64,000 bases of DNA from Microcystis aeruginosa W13-11 (GCA_009995705.1 JAADBR010000004.1:22805-86804); one strand, 5' to 3'. Shown: positions 45,328 to 55,420, numbered from the stretch's first letter. Program-made: numbers and translations. The notes: generated by a model from the sequence alone, not told the origin.

Positions 45328-45858
45328 ATGGCTATTTATAGTGAATTACCCACAGGACAACGTCTCTATCTCGATAATCAGGGGCTGCAGACGATTGTAA
45401 CCCTCGCTAGTGGTGCGGTGGGACAACAACAGCAGTCTAGCAGTAGTTTTGCTACGGGAGTTTGGACACAAGAACCCCAAATAGAGATAGTTCCCCAAGG
45501 GGCAATGATTGAAATTATCACCGAAACCGGACCCCACAGAATCCAAATTCAAGGAAGCAGTATCGGTTTTTCCTCTCCTCATACCTCTGGAGTTTCTCAG
45601 TCCTCTCAATCGACCACTACTACCAGTTTCTCCTCCCCGCCAATGCAACCGATGCAACCGATGCAACCAATGCAACCGATGAAAATGGGTAATATGTCAA
45701 TGAATTTTGCCCCCATGGAAATGCAAATGGGAGATATGAAAATGAGTATGGGAGACACAAAAACCGTCAGTCAAGTGCGATTTTGTAGTCAATGCGGGGC
45801 AAAAGTAGCGGCAACCGATCGCTTTTGTAGTAGCTGTGGTCATCAGTTACAGCAATAA
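45328..45858 (+). CDS. Met-rich protein with C-terminal zinc ribbon
   Basis: 176 residues from ATG 45328 (a TTG at 45298 is less likely). The N-terminal part is a small strand-rich domain (LPTGQRLYLDNQGLQTIV). A serine/glutamine stretch leads to four MQP repeats (9-bp tandem repeat at about 45643-45678) and a run of Met-rich turns (MKMGNMSMNFAPMEMQMGDM). The end is a zinc ribbon, CSQCGAKV then CSSCGHQL. The methionines could bind copper, but that is a guess. No family recognised for the first part. Confidence 0.65.
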   Translation: MAIYSELPTGQRLYLDNQGLQTIVTLASGAVGQQQQSSSSFATGVWTQEPQIEIVPQGAMIEIITETGPHRIQIQGSSIGFSSPHTSGVSQSSQSTTTTSFSSPPMQPMQPMQPMQPMKMGNMSMNFAPMEMQMGDMKMSMGDTKTVSQVRFCSQCGAKVAATDRFCSSCGHQLQQ

Positions 45859-46696
45859 AACCTGTTTGGCTAAATCCATAACTCCTTTTCGGGCAAAATT
45901 TTGGGGAGCATCTCATTTATACAGGTGAGTAATTATACTTGTCACTAAAACTGTTTTCTAGCAAGGCTTTCAAAATAGCTTGACATAAAAACCTGATTTA
46001 GGAGTTACAAGGGTGAGATGCTCCCATGTTATGGTGTTAGTGCCACCAATATCACCGGCTAAAACTAGCATGGATTTAACTCCTAACGAAACTGTTCAAG
46101 ATTATAGCATATCAAATATATTGCGATCGCCATTCTAATTATCAGAACACTTAAGTAGGGCTTGCTGAATAATGGTAAAACCCTTTTAAAATAAGGCTTT
46201 TGACCTGTTAAAATCCGATGTTCATGCTGCAAAAATCGGATTGGGACTCTCAAAAACCTTGCATTATCCTTCTCATAGTACATAAATTGGTACAAAAAGA
46301 GAGGGCAACAAAGCCTGAAACGATCGGCTACTGACTCCGTTAGGACCCTGGCGTGAGACTTCGGACGTTCGGCGAGATCAGAAGACAAGTAGCTTCAACG
46401 CTAGTGCAACACTGCATCTCGTAGGGTTGAATCTGCCACAGGGGACGACCAACCACATCACTTTCTCCCCAATAGCCGAGGATGACGATGATTGATTAAC
46501 CAAAGAGCATCCAGACGCGAGGTTAGGGGGTCACGGGGTTGAAATAGACGAGTGACGAGAGGTTTCCGCATAAGTACCACAGCTAGTAGAATTACCTTAC
46601 CTCAGAATTAGAACCGGGTAGTAGCTTTTCTGTCCGTTTACCGGTCTATAACGATCAATAATAGAAAAAATACTTTCTGCCTATCGGTCACTGTTA
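45859..46696. other. Gene-poor stretch with mobile-element debris
   Basis: No firm gene in about 840 bases. A 12-bp inverted repeat (GGGAGCATCTCA at 45904-45915, complement at 46014-46025) bounds a 122-bp stretch that looks like a miniature element. The string AGGGCTTGCTGAATAATG near 46156 resembles ends of insertion sequences common in Microcystis. A minus-strand frame at 46083-46388 has no family resemblance. A short minus frame from 46571 (MRKPLVTRLFQPRDPLTS) is protein-like but only 37 codons. Confidence 0.5.
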
Positions 46697-48070
46697 ATGG
46701 CTTCTAATTGGGATATCTTGTTAATACAAGCGGCACGTCAGGGCAATCTGGCGCGGGTTCAAGCTTTACTGAGTCAGGGGGCAAATGTCAACGCCACCGA
46801 TGGCCAAAATACGACGGCTTTAATCTATGCCGTGCAGGGGGGTCATCGGGAAATTGTGGCAATTTTGCGAGAATTTGGGGCAGATATCAACAAAAGTAAA
46901 CAACCTCAAGGTTTAAGCCCTCTCATGTTAGCGGCTGCCCTCAATCACAGTGAAATCCTCGCTCAATTAATCGCCGCCGGTGCTAATGTCAATCAGGTCA
47001 ATCAAGATGGTACACCAGCACTAATGATTGCCACCTATAAGGGTTATACAGCGATCGCAGAACAGTTATTAACCGCCGGCGCTCGGGTCAATATGCGAGA
47101 TCGGGATGGAGATACGGCTTTATCTGTGGCGATTAGCCAAAATTACGCCGCAATTGTCGGTTTACTGCTCGATAGTGGTGTGGATGAAGAAATCCGTCAA
47201 GAAGCTTGGTTAGAGGCTCTCAACGCTAATCGTCCAGAAATCCTCCAATTGTTTATTAACCGTGGTATGCCTCTCGATGCTCCCACTTTATCCGGGGAAA
47301 CTCCCCTCATTTTGGCTGTAGAGAGGGGAAATCTCGGCAGCGTACAAACTTTACTGCAAGCAGGAGCAAATCCGAATATCAGCACGGAGGAGGGAGAAAC
47401 TGCCCTGATGCTCGCCGCTGCTGAGGGATATTTCGATATTGTCCGACTTTTACTCGCTCAGGCCGCTAGTGTTGACAATCAAAATCAGGCTGGAGAAACG
47501 GCCCTGCATTTAGCCACGATCGAAGGACATTTAGAGATCGTCCAGGCTTTACTACAAGCCGGTGCTTTTGTCAATCACCGCAACCATTTTGGGGATACAC
47601 CCTTGCTCATCGCCACGGTGCAGGGATACGAAGCGATCGTTTTAGAATTGTTAAAACAGGGAGCGGAGCCTAACCTAACTCAGCAGGGGGAAACACCATT
47701 AACTTTGGCTCTACAGCGCCAATTTACGGAAATCTGCCGTTATCTCCTCGACTATGGGGCTAATCCCAACGCCCTTTATCCCGATGGCAAAACCGTCCTC
47801 ATGAAAGCTTGTGAGGGCAATAATAGTCAATTGGTGAGCTGGTTAGTCGATATCGGCGCTGATGTCAATAAACTCGATTTTAGCGGCGCTTCCCCGTTAA
47901 TGTGGGCGAGTTATCACGGTTGTCTCGACACGGTTAAAGTTTTGTTAGACGGGGGAAAGGTGAACTTAAATCAGAAAAATCAAGGGGGAATGACCGCTTT
48001 AATGTTAGCTAAATTTAATCACCATCAGGCGATCGTTTCTTTATTACAACAAGCAGGAGCGATCGAGTAG
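46697..48070 (+). CDS. Ankyrin-repeat protein
   Basis: 457 residues made almost wholly of about 13 ankyrin repeats of 32-34 residues, e.g. GETALMLAAAEGYFDIVRLL and GETALHLATIEGHLEIVQAL. Residues about 160-180 (DEEIRQEAWLEALNANRPEI) form an irregular repeat. No signal peptide or enzyme domain. It is a protein-binding scaffold; partners are unknown. It converges on the PP2C gene. Confidence 0.9.
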   Translation: MASNWDILLIQAARQGNLARVQALLSQGANVNATDGQNTTALIYAVQGGHREIVAILREFGADINKSKQPQGLSPLMLAAALNHSEILAQLIAAGANVNQVNQDGTPALMIATYKGYTAIAEQLLTAGARVNMRDRDGDTALSVAISQNYAAIVGLLLDSGVDEEIRQEAWLEALNANRPEILQLFINRGMPLDAPTLSGETPLILAVERGNLGSVQTLLQAGANPNISTEEGETALMLAAAEGYFDIVRLLLAQAASVDNQNQAGETALHLATIEGHLEIVQALLQAGAFVNHRNHFGDTPLLIATVQGYEAIVLELLKQGAEPNLTQQGETPLTLALQRQFTEICRYLLDYGANPNALYPDGKTVLMKACEGNNSQLVSWLVDIGADVNKLDFSGASPLMWASYHGCLDTVKVLLDGGKVNLNQKNQGGMTALMLAKFNHHQAIVSLLQQAGAIE

Positions 48071-48107
48071 GAGTGCAAGTTTAGCGATCGCTGATTGCTA
48101 TTCCCTC

Positions 48108-48854
48108 TCAATTCTGCGTTACCATGACCACGGTGATGTTATCAGAACCGCCGGCCTCTTTGGCCGCTGCCACTAAATTCTTGACAATTTCCTGACAATC
48201 AGCACCAGTTTGCAAATAATCGCTAATTTCCTCGTCGGACAGTTCTTCCGTCAAACCATCACTACAGAGAATTAAACTATCGCCGGATTGCAGATCGAGG
48301 GGAGATACCGTCACTGGGGGCAAATCGCGACGACCAAGACATTGAAATAAAATATGTCGCCAAGGGTGGTTTTTCGCCTCTTCTTTGGACATATCGCCCA
48401 TTTTGATCGCCCTAGCTATCCAAGTATGATCCTCCGTCACCCGTTCTAATTTTTGCTCACGAAAGCGATAGAGACGGGAATCACCAATATGGGTGTACCA
48501 AGAGCCATCATCTCGGACGATAGCCATGACTATAGTTGTCCCCATGTCCTGTCTTTCGGGATTTTTCAGTTGATCTTCAATAATCTTCTCGTTAGCGGCA
48601 GTAATTGCCTCCTGCAGCAATTCTCCAGCAGTCAGGGGCGAATTCCAGTGTTCTTCTAGATGAACTTGGATAGTTTCAGTGGCGATTTGACTAGCTTCCT
48701 GGCCCCCCGCATGACCTCCCATACCATCAGCAACGATAAAAAAGCGCTGCTCGGGGTCGATATAATAACTATCCTGATTAACCGATCGCACTACACCTGG
48801 ATCAGTCATTCCTCCAAAAGAAAGATTGTTCATGGAAATTTCTGCTGCTAACAC
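48108..48854 (-). CDS. PP2C-type Ser/Thr phosphatase
   Basis: 248 residues from GTG 48854; an ATG at 48833 gives the more usual N-terminus MNNLSFGGMTDPGVVRSVNQ. PPM motifs are VVRSVNQDSYY, FFIVADGMGGHAGGQEAS (metal aspartate), HIGDSRLYRF and ILCSDGLTEELSDEEI, then GGSDNITVVMV. It is a full-length Stp1-like metal-dependent phosphatase reversing Ser/Thr kinase action. It lies just downstream of the ABC1 kinase gene on the same strand. Confidence 0.9.
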   Translation of the reverse strand: MLAAEISMNNLSFGGMTDPGVVRSVNQDSYYIDPEQRFFIVADGMGGHAGGQEASQIATETIQVHLEEHWNSPLTAGELLQEAITAANEKIIEDQLKNPERQDMGTTIVMAIVRDDGSWYTHIGDSRLYRFREQKLERVTEDHTWIARAIKMGDMSKEEAKNHPWRHILFQCLGRRDLPPVTVSPLDLQSGDSLILCSDGLTEELSDEEISDYLQTGADCQEIVKNLVAAAKEAGGSDNITVVMVTQN

Positions 48855-48877
48855 AATAATTATTATCCCGCAATCGA

Positions 48878-50614
48878 TTACATCATGCGATCCTGACGTT
48901 CAATTTTTTGCCAAAGTCTCACAAGAGCTATCCCCGGCAGCAGGGAAATCGCCATCGGTACTAAAGTTAACCAACCAAAACCACTGACAAATAGAAGCGT
49001 CGCTGAGATCAGCAAAGCACTGATCAGTAAAGTGTAGTTAGTTCCCATTTGAATCATACCCAATCGCCGCAAAAGTCGATCGGATTCGCTGGAACGTACC
49101 CGGACACGGATATCACCCCGTTCTAATTTTTCGATCGTATCATCAATGCGTCGGGGTAAACTCAGGGCGGTGCTGCTCACTTGGGCTGCTTGTCGTCCTA
49201 ACTCATCGAGAATATTACTGCCATTATTTCCTGTCATATCATTTACTAATTGCAGGGCAAAAGGTTGGGCTACTTCCATAAAGTTAAATTCGGGATCGAG
49301 TCCTTTGCCTACCCCTTCTAGGGTAGAAAATGCTCGCATGACGAAGGTAAAGGTAGCGGGAAATCGAAAAGGCTGATCGTAGGCGATTTCATAGAGATCA
49401 TCGCTGATAGAGGCCACGGATTGCTCCTCAAAGGGTTTATCCATGAAGTTATCGAGCATATACTGGATCGATCGCCGCACTGCTCCCATATCACCATTAG
49501 CAGTTAATGCTCCTAAATCCACCAGAGAAGTGACCACGCGATCGGCATCTTTTTGGGCAATTCCCAAGAGAGTCTGCATTAATTTTTCGCGCACGTTGGT
49601 TTTAATTTGTCCCATCATGCCGAAATCGTAGAAAATTAGGGAGCCATCACTATCAACGGCAATATTGCCGGGGTGAGGATCTGCGTGAAAAAAGCCGTTA
49701 TTGAGTAGTTGAATTAGATAGGCTTTTGCCCCTAGTTTAGCCAACAATTTGCGATCGAGTCCAGCCGCTTCTAGGGCTTCATAATGACTGATTTTGATGC
49801 CGGGGAGGTATTCTAGGGTTAAAACCCGGGGAGCGGTGTAGCGCCAATAGACTTTCGGTACTTTCACCCAATCTTCCCCGCGAAAATTACGGCGAAAAGT
49901 GTCAGCGTTACGACCTTCATTGAGATAATCGGTTTCTTCCCAGAGGATTTTACAGCATTCTTCATATATACCCGTCCAATCGCGACCTTTACCCCATTTG
50001 GGATGATTTTGGAAGTATTGGGCGATTTTTTTCAGGATGGTCAGATCGATACTAAATAATTTTTGCAATCCGGGCCGTTGGACTTTGACCACCACATCTT
50101 CCCCGCTCTTCAGTTGGGCCCGGTGAACTTGTCCTAAACTAGCGGCTGCTAGGGGAATAGGATCAAAGCTTTTAAAGAGTTGATTGAGGGGTTTGCCGAG
50201 GGATACCTCGATGATTTTGCTGGCCTGTTCGTAGGTAAATGCGGGAACCTGATCCTGTAGTTTCGATAGTTCTTCCACGTATTCGAGGGGAAAAAGATCA
50301 GCCCGGGTGGAGAACAGTTGACCAACTTTAATAAAAGTGGGACCCAATTCTAGCATGGTTTCCCGAATCCAAGCGGCTTGTTTTCTGCGTCTGCTGGCGA
50401 GTTTTTCCTCGCTATAGCCGCCGTCATAGCTCCATTTTTTACCGTTGAGCCAGAATTGATAAAGTACAGTCAGAACGAATCGCCAAATATCTAGACGACG
50501 ACGATTGATGGAATAGTTTTCTCGATTCCAACGATAGCTATTTTTGGCGACTTGGAGGGCCGGCATTGCTGGGTTTAACTCTAGGGTAACAGGGACGGGT
50601 AGAAGGGCTGACAC
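48878..50614 (-). CDS. AarF/UbiB-family (ABC1) kinase-like protein
   Basis: 578 residues. ABC1 hallmarks: GPTFIKVGQLFSTRADLFP (KxGQ), LAAASLGQVHRAQL with the alanine-rich nucleotide loop, FFHADPHPGNIAVD, and IFYDFGMMG for DFG. Two hydrophobic stretches close the protein. Family members support quinone biosynthesis (UbiB) or plastoglobule/stress functions in photosynthetic cells. The cyanobacterial role is not precisely known. Start GTG 50614. Confidence 0.9.
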   Translation of the reverse strand: MSALLPVPVTLELNPAMPALQVAKNSYRWNRENYSINRRRLDIWRFVLTVLYQFWLNGKKWSYDGGYSEEKLASRRRKQAAWIRETMLELGPTFIKVGQLFSTRADLFPLEYVEELSKLQDQVPAFTYEQASKIIEVSLGKPLNQLFKSFDPIPLAAASLGQVHRAQLKSGEDVVVKVQRPGLQKLFSIDLTILKKIAQYFQNHPKWGKGRDWTGIYEECCKILWEETDYLNEGRNADTFRRNFRGEDWVKVPKVYWRYTAPRVLTLEYLPGIKISHYEALEAAGLDRKLLAKLGAKAYLIQLLNNGFFHADPHPGNIAVDSDGSLIFYDFGMMGQIKTNVREKLMQTLLGIAQKDADRVVTSLVDLGALTANGDMGAVRRSIQYMLDNFMDKPFEEQSVASISDDLYEIAYDQPFRFPATFTFVMRAFSTLEGVGKGLDPEFNFMEVAQPFALQLVNDMTGNNGSNILDELGRQAAQVSSTALSLPRRIDDTIEKLERGDIRVRVRSSESDRLLRRLGMIQMGTNYTLLISALLISATLLFVSGFGWLTLVPMAISLLPGIALVRLWQKIERQDRMM

Positions 50615-50656
50615 GCAATTTTTGGGGCTTTAAAGCGACTAAAAGAGGGGTTTTGG

Positions 50657-50962
50657 TTAATTCCGGTAGTTTTTTAGTTCCGAGCGCAATTGGGCGATTT
50701 CGGCCCGCATTTCGTCGATGTTTTCCTGCACATCGGCACTGGAGGAACCACTGGAGTCTGTACCAGTATATACTCCCTTTTCCATGGCTTGATCGGCTCT
50801 CATTTGCACTTCTTCGACGAATTGCCGCAGGTTTTCCCGTTGTTCGGCATCAAATTTGCCTAATTCGCTTAAAGCGTTGGTAAAAGCATCTTCTAGCTGT
50901 TCACTGACTACTTCAGCGATCGCTCGTCCGAGGAAAAAGGCGTGAATAACGGGGTTAGTCAT
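50657..50962 (-). CDS. DUF6825-like conserved cyanobacterial protein
   Basis: 101 residues, mostly helical: [20 protein letters not shown], a middle helix ([20 protein letters not shown]), and a coiled-coil tail ([18 protein letters not shown]) after a Ser/Gly linker. Such proteins are conserved in cyanobacteria and chloroplasts and unstudied. It is just upstream of the ABC1 kinase on the same strand (42-base gap). Confidence 0.65.
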   Translation of the reverse strand: MTNPVIHAFFLGRAIAEVVSEQLEDAFTNALSELGKFDAEQRENLRQFVEEVQMRADQAMEKGVYTGTDSSGSSSADVQENIDEMRAEIAQLRSELKNYRN

Positions 50963-51234
50963 AATCTTAAATGGATGTTTTCGCTTGTTGGGTTTTGTAA
51001 ACGGGAAAGGTGATAATAAATTCCCTAACTACTAGGTTAGGCGACAGAACCAGAAAAGGCAAATCGTTTTCAGAAAACGGAGGTGAGACGGGGAGGTTAA
51101 TCGACAAAATCAGGAGAAACAAAAGGCGCTAAGGGAGCAAAATCCGGTTTGATCGCGTCGAGAATTATCGCTGAAATCAACCCGATTAGCGAAATAATAG
51201 TGTCATCAACAATATCAGTCCCCGGAGAGTTAAG
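50963..51234. other. Divergent intergenic region
   Basis: These 272 bases separate divergent genes and should hold promoters for both. No repeat, RNA or gene is recognised. Confidence 0.4.
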
Positions 51235-52458
51235 ATGCTCAGAAAACGTTTATTAATCCCCTTAATACTATCCCTAGTCACTTTCGGTCTAGTGGTGGCC
51301 TGTAATTCCGGCACTCCCACCAGTCAAACTAACCCCAGTCCCGCAGAAAACGCCGCCACTGCTGCCATTCCCATCGGTGCAGCTTTAGCTCAAACCAGCA
51401 ATCTCGCCCTATTGGGACAGGAACAGGTGATCGGTGTCAAGATGGCTGAAACATATTTTAATAAAAAGGGCGGAGTCAATGGAACACCGATTAAAGTTAT
51501 TATCCAGGATGTGGCCGGGGATGAACAGGGGGCGATCAACGCCATTAATACCCTAATCACTCAAGATAAGGTGGTGGGTATTCTTGGTCCGTCCCTGTCC
51601 CAGCAAGCTTTTGCCGCTAGTCCGATCGCCGATCGAGCCAAAGTTCCCATTCTGGGCCCCTCTAACACGGCTAAAGGTATCCCCCAGATCGGTGAATATG
51701 TGGGTAGGGTGTCCGCTCCTGTGGCTGTGGTCGCTCCCAATGCAGTTAAAACCGCTTTAAAAATCGATCCCAAGATTAAAAAAGCGGCTGTCTTTTTTGC
51801 CCAAAATGATGCTTTTAGTAAATCGGAAACGGAAACTTTTCAAGAAACCCTAAAAAGTTTAAATCTTGATATTGTCACCGTGCAGAAATTCCAAACCACC
51901 GATACAGATTTTCAAAACCAAGCCACCGCCGCTATTAATATGAAACCAGATTTAGTGGTTATTTCTGGTTTGGTTGCTGACGGGGGCAATTTGGTCAAAC
52001 AGTTGCGACAATTAGGCTATCAAGGGTTAATTATTGGGGGCAATGGTTTAAATACTTCTAATATTTTCCCAGTTTGTCAAGCTGAATGTGATGGTATTCT
52101 CATCGCTCAAGCTTATAACCCGGAATTAGATAATCCTATTAATCGGGATTTTGTCGCCGCTTATACAGCAGAAAATAAAAAAGCACCGCCCCAATTTACC
52201 GCTCAAGCTTTTACGGGAATTCAAGTTTTTGTCGAGGCTTTAAAACGGGTAGATGATAAAAATAAACTCAGTACACTTTCCCTCGAACAAATTCGCCAAC
52301 AATTAAATCAGGAAATTTTAGCGGGTAAGTATGTCACTGTCCTGGGAGATATTGCTTTTACTCCCGAAGGAGAAATCATTCAGGATAAATTCTCCGTGGC
52401 ACAAATTAAAATGGATGCCGATGGTAAGAATGGTAAGTTTACTTTTGTGAAAAATTAA
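51235..52458 (+). CDS. Branched-chain-amino-acid-type ABC substrate-binding lipoprotein
   Basis: 407 residues with a lipoprotein signal (LVTFGLVVACNSG). The remainder is a Leu/Ile/Val-type periplasmic binding fold: KMAETYFNKKGGVNGTPIKV, NTLITQDKVVGILGPSLSQQ, and IADRAKVPILGPSNTAKGIP. It binds amino acids or urea-like solutes for import. No permease genes are adjacent, so it must work with one encoded elsewhere. Confidence 0.9.
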   Translation: MLRKRLLIPLILSLVTFGLVVACNSGTPTSQTNPSPAENAATAAIPIGAALAQTSNLALLGQEQVIGVKMAETYFNKKGGVNGTPIKVIIQDVAGDEQGAINAINTLITQDKVVGILGPSLSQQAFAASPIADRAKVPILGPSNTAKGIPQIGEYVGRVSAPVAVVAPNAVKTALKIDPKIKKAAVFFAQNDAFSKSETETFQETLKSLNLDIVTVQKFQTTDTDFQNQATAAINMKPDLVVISGLVADGGNLVKQLRQLGYQGLIIGGNGLNTSNIFPVCQAECDGILIAQAYNPELDNPINRDFVAAYTAENKKAPPQFTAQAFTGIQVFVEALKRVDDKNKLSTLSLEQIRQQLNQEILAGKYVTVLGDIAFTPEGEIIQDKFSVAQIKMDADGKNGKFTFVKN

Positions 52459-52487
52459 TCAGTAAAGGGTTCTTCTCATTTCTACCT

Positions 52488-52512
52488 CGTTGCAAGGATC
52501 TCCCTTGCAACG
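52488..52512. repeat. 25-bp perfect inverted repeat
   Basis: CGTTGCAAGG and its exact complement with five bases between. It lies 30 bases past the ABC binding-protein stop and could be its transcription end, though no T-run follows. It also sits where the YoeB remnant loses its C-terminus. Confidence 0.75.
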
Positions 52513-52531
52513 CATTTCCAGAGGTTCTAGC

Positions 52532-52708
52532 TTTTGTGTCATGATCAGACACGCTATAAACTAGGCGATGTTCTTTTGTGATGCGTCGTAACCATAATCG
52601 TGATAGTTCATGTTTTAATGCTTCTGATTTTCCTAGTCCAGAAAAAGGCTCTCTTTGAACATCTTTAATAAGGCTGACAATTTTAGCGTAAACTTTTTTG
52701 TCTGCGGT
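52532..52708 (-). pseudogene. YoeB-type toxin fragment
   Basis: On the minus strand KKVYAKIVSLIKDVQREPFS then GLGKSEALKHELSRLWLRRI and KEHRLVYSVSDHD match the middle of YoeB/Txe mRNA interferases. The first strand and the C-terminal CRYHY (with the catalytic His and Tyr) are missing or replaced by unrelated residues. No YefM antitoxin is adjacent. The open frame runs 52439-52870 but only this part is toxin-like. Confidence 0.75.
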
Positions 52709-52789
52709 AGAATTGCCGTCCCCAAACCCCCTGCCCATTAGTTTTTCGGTGGGATGCTTACAGACAGCTGCTGATAGGGCTCTTTTGGA

Positions 52790-52923
52790 TTTGGTGGGTA
52801 AAATGTATTCTAAGATACAGTCCTGCTGGCGAGGGAGTGGAGGGAACCACACCAGACACAGGGGACACAAAGACCGATCGATCCTATGTAAGTTAAACTT
52901 ATCACACAGAACCTAGAAGAGCC
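52790..52923. repeat. Dispersed 134-bp repeat, copy B (inverted)
   Basis: Inverted, diverged copy of 43682-43816. It begins TTTGGTGGGTAAAATG and ends ACCTAGAAGAGCC. It lies just upstream of the YoeB fragment. The remaining sequence to 53139 shows a run of CCTATTGCCTATTGCC and no gene. Confidence 0.75.
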
Positions 52924-53139
52924 CCGATATATCTGTAATAATTTAAAAGTCACTGACAATTGCTGATTGTTGGTATTTCTGCAAGTGTGGGATGCACCCA
53001 GAGAGAGCAAAGCTGCCCATTGCCTATTGCCTATTGCCTTTTCTGACTGATGGCTGGGGGCTAAAAAGCTGATAAAATTTGACGGCTGAAAACTAATTAA
53101 GCCAGAAAGCTAGAGATTGATTCTAGATTGAGTAACCAA

Positions 53140-53451
53140 GTGAAATATTTTTTCTTAACGGCAGGTTGGACAATAGGACGGGTGTGGGAATTTGGCGGTT
53201 TGTGGGACCATGCGAGTAGTTGGCGACGACCACCGCAAATGGAGCGATTAAATATCGGTATTTTAGAGGGAGAACAGGTTTTATGGCTTTATAAGGTGGA
53301 AGAAGCCGTGATTATGGTGGAAGTTGCCCCCAAGAGTGCCGAAATTGCCGATACCGTCCCCACCATCGGGCAAGTGGTGCTAAAACGCTTGATTAGTGCG
53401 GAACAAGTCCTCGAAATTCTGCAAAATGCCGAAGAACTACTGAGGAAGTAA
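53140..53451 (+). CDS. Small conserved cyanobacterial protein, function unknown
   Basis: 103 residues from GTG 53140 (TTG at 53128 is an alternative). It starts MKYFFLTAGWTIGRVWEFGG, with an aromatic-rich region (WDHASSWRRPPQMERL), and ends in helices (VLKRLISAEQVLEILQNAEE). I do not recognise a named family, but the type is seen beside psbB in cyanobacteria. No signal peptide. Confidence 0.5.
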   Translation: MKYFFLTAGWTIGRVWEFGGLWDHASSWRRPPQMERLNIGILEGEQVLWLYKVEEAVIMVEVAPKSAEIADTVPTIGQVVLKRLISAEQVLEILQNAEELLRK

Positions 53452-53717
53452 TCAGTAATCAGTTATCAGTCATAATTCCCCACACCCCCACACCCCACCT
53501 CCTTATTCGGACTATTCTGGCGGAAGATCGATCGCCAAGACTTGAAATCTGTTCTAACAATAGTTACACTTCTTTAGAATAGATACACTTTTCAAGGGAT
53601 AATGTAGGTTAGCTAACTCTTGCACTTAACCGTCGAGAGTGTTGGGCTTATATTTTGACCCTGAATATAAAAAGCGTCTAAGTGGACACTAAATTGTCAA
53701 TAGGAGGAGCGTAGTCA

Positions 53718-55244
53718 ATGGGACTACCTTGGTATCGAGTACACACAGTCGTTCTCAACGACCCGGGCCGTTTAATTTCCGTTCACCTGATGCACACCGC
53801 ACTGGTAGCGGGTTGGGCAGGCTCCATGGCCCTCTATGAGCTGGCTATTTTCGACCCCAGTGACCCCGTATTAAACCCGATGTGGCGGCAAGGAATGTTC
53901 GTGCTGCCCTTCATGGCTCGTTTAGGTGTCACCGGTTCTTGGGGTGGCTGGAGCGTCACCGGCGAAACTGGTGTTGACCCCGGTTTCTGGTCTTTTGAAG
54001 GCGTTGCCGCCGCTCATATCGTCTTATCCGGTCTGCTATTCCTAGCGGCGGTTTGGCACTGGGTTTTCTGGGATTTAGAATTATTCGTCGATCCCCGCAC
54101 GGGCGAATCTGCGCTCGATTTGCCGAAAATGTTCGGTATTCACCTGTTCTTATCCGGTTTACTTTGCTTTGGTTTCGGTGCTTTCCATCAAACAGGCCTT
54201 TGGGGTCCCGGGATGTGGGTTTCCGATGCCTACGGTTTAACCGGTCATGTGCAGCCCGTAGCTCCCGAATGGGGACCTGCTGGTTTTAACCCCTTTAACC
54301 CTGGGGGTGTGGTAGCTCACCACATTGCTGCGGGTATCGTCGGAATTATCGCCGGTTTATTCCATTTAACCGTTCGTCCCCCCGAAAGACTCTATAAAGC
54401 CCTGAGAATGGGTAATATCGAAACGGTGCTTTCTAGCAGTATCGCCGCTGTTTTCTTTGCCGCTTTCGTCGTGGCTGGAACCATGTGGTACGGTAATGCT
54501 ACCACCCCGATCGAACTCTTTGGCCCGACCCGTTACCAATGGGATAAGGGCTATTTCCAAGAAGAAATTGAGCGTCGCGTCGAGGCCAGCATCGCCAATG
54601 GGGCCACCATCGCCGAAGCTTACCAAGCAATACCCGAAAAACTGGCTTTCTATGATTATGTCGGTAATAGCCCCGCTAAAGGTGGTTTATTCCGTACTGG
54701 TGCCATGGATAGCGGTGACGGTATCGCTAAATCTTGGTTAGGACACCCCGTGTTCAAAGATGGCGAAGGTCGCGTCCTGAGCGTGCGTCGGATGCCTAAC
54801 TTCTTTGAAACCTTCCCCGTTGTCCTGACTGACTCGGAAGGTATCGTTCGCGCTGATATTCCTTTCCGTCGTGCGGAATCGAAACTGAGTATCGAACAAA
54901 GTGGTGTCACCGTTTCTTTCTACGGCGGCGCTCTCGATGGTCAGGTCCTCAGCGATCCTGCTGATGTGAAGAAATTTGCCCGTAAAGCGCAACTCGGTGA
55001 AGCTTTCGAGTTTGACACCGAAACCCTGAAGTCTGACGGGGTATTCCGCACTTCTCCGAGGGGTTGGTTTACTTTCGGTCATGCTGTCTTTGCTTTACTA
55101 TTCTTCTTCGGTCACATCTGGCACGGTTCTCGTACCATCTACCGCGACGTATTCGCTGGAGTCGATCCGGATCTAGAAGAACAAGTGGAATTCGGTTTAT
55201 TCCAAAAATTGGGTGATCTTAGCACTCGTAAACAAGAAGTTTAG
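53718..55244 (+). CDS. psbB: Photosystem II CP47 chlorophyll protein
   Basis: 508 residues, the exact family length. It begins [20 protein letters not shown] and shows the histidine-rich membrane helices ([39 protein letters not shown]), the large lumenal loop from about 260 to 440, and the final helix [22 protein letters not shown]47 binds antenna chlorophyll in the core of photosystem II. Ribosome site GGAGG precedes ATG. psbT, often next in other cyanobacteria, is not found in the following 230 bases. Confidence 0.98.
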   Translation: MGLPWYRVHTVVLNDPGRLISVHLMHTALVAGWAGSMALYELAIFDPSDPVLNPMWRQGMFVLPFMARLGVTGSWGGWSVTGETGVDPGFWSFEGVAAAHIVLSGLLFLAAVWHWVFWDLELFVDPRTGESALDLPKMFGIHLFLSGLLCFGFGAFHQTGLWGPGMWVSDAYGLTGHVQPVAPEWGPAGFNPFNPGGVVAHHIAAGIVGIIAGLFHLTVRPPERLYKALRMGNIETVLSSSIAAVFFAAFVVAGTMWYGNATTPIELFGPTRYQWDKGYFQEEIERRVEASIANGATIAEAYQAIPEKLAFYDYVGNSPAKGGLFRTGAMDSGDGIAKSWLGHPVFKDGEGRVLSVRRMPNFFETFPVVLTDSEGIVRADIPFRRAESKLSIEQSGVTVSFYGGALDGQVLSDPADVKKFARKAQLGEAFEFDTETLKSDGVFRTSPRGWFTFGHAVFALLFFFGHIWHGSRTIYRDVFAGVDPDLEEQVEFGLFQKLGDLSTRKQEV

Positions 55245-55271
55245 TTTTAGCTAAATCATCTATATAACTAG

Positions 55272-55300
55272 AGGAGTCAAGTCTTTGACTCCTTTTTTTT
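55272..55300 (+). terminator. Terminator after psbB
   Basis: AGGAGTCAA pairs with TTGACTCCT around a short GTC loop and is followed by eight T residues, 27 bases after the psbB stop codon. Confidence 0.9.
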
Positions 55301-55420
55301 GTTGATTATTAGTTCTCCTGTAAACGTGGGACTAAATCCTGTTTAAAAGGTATAGGAAAGTGGGGTGTAGGGTGTGGGTTTTTAAAGTTCGGTCGAGCTT
55401 TACTTTAAACCGAATACTGA

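Noticed and set aside
46083..46388. Open frame of 101 codons on the minus strand
   Set aside because: No family likeness, runs through repeat-like DNA with an IS-end-like string, and no convincing ribosome site.
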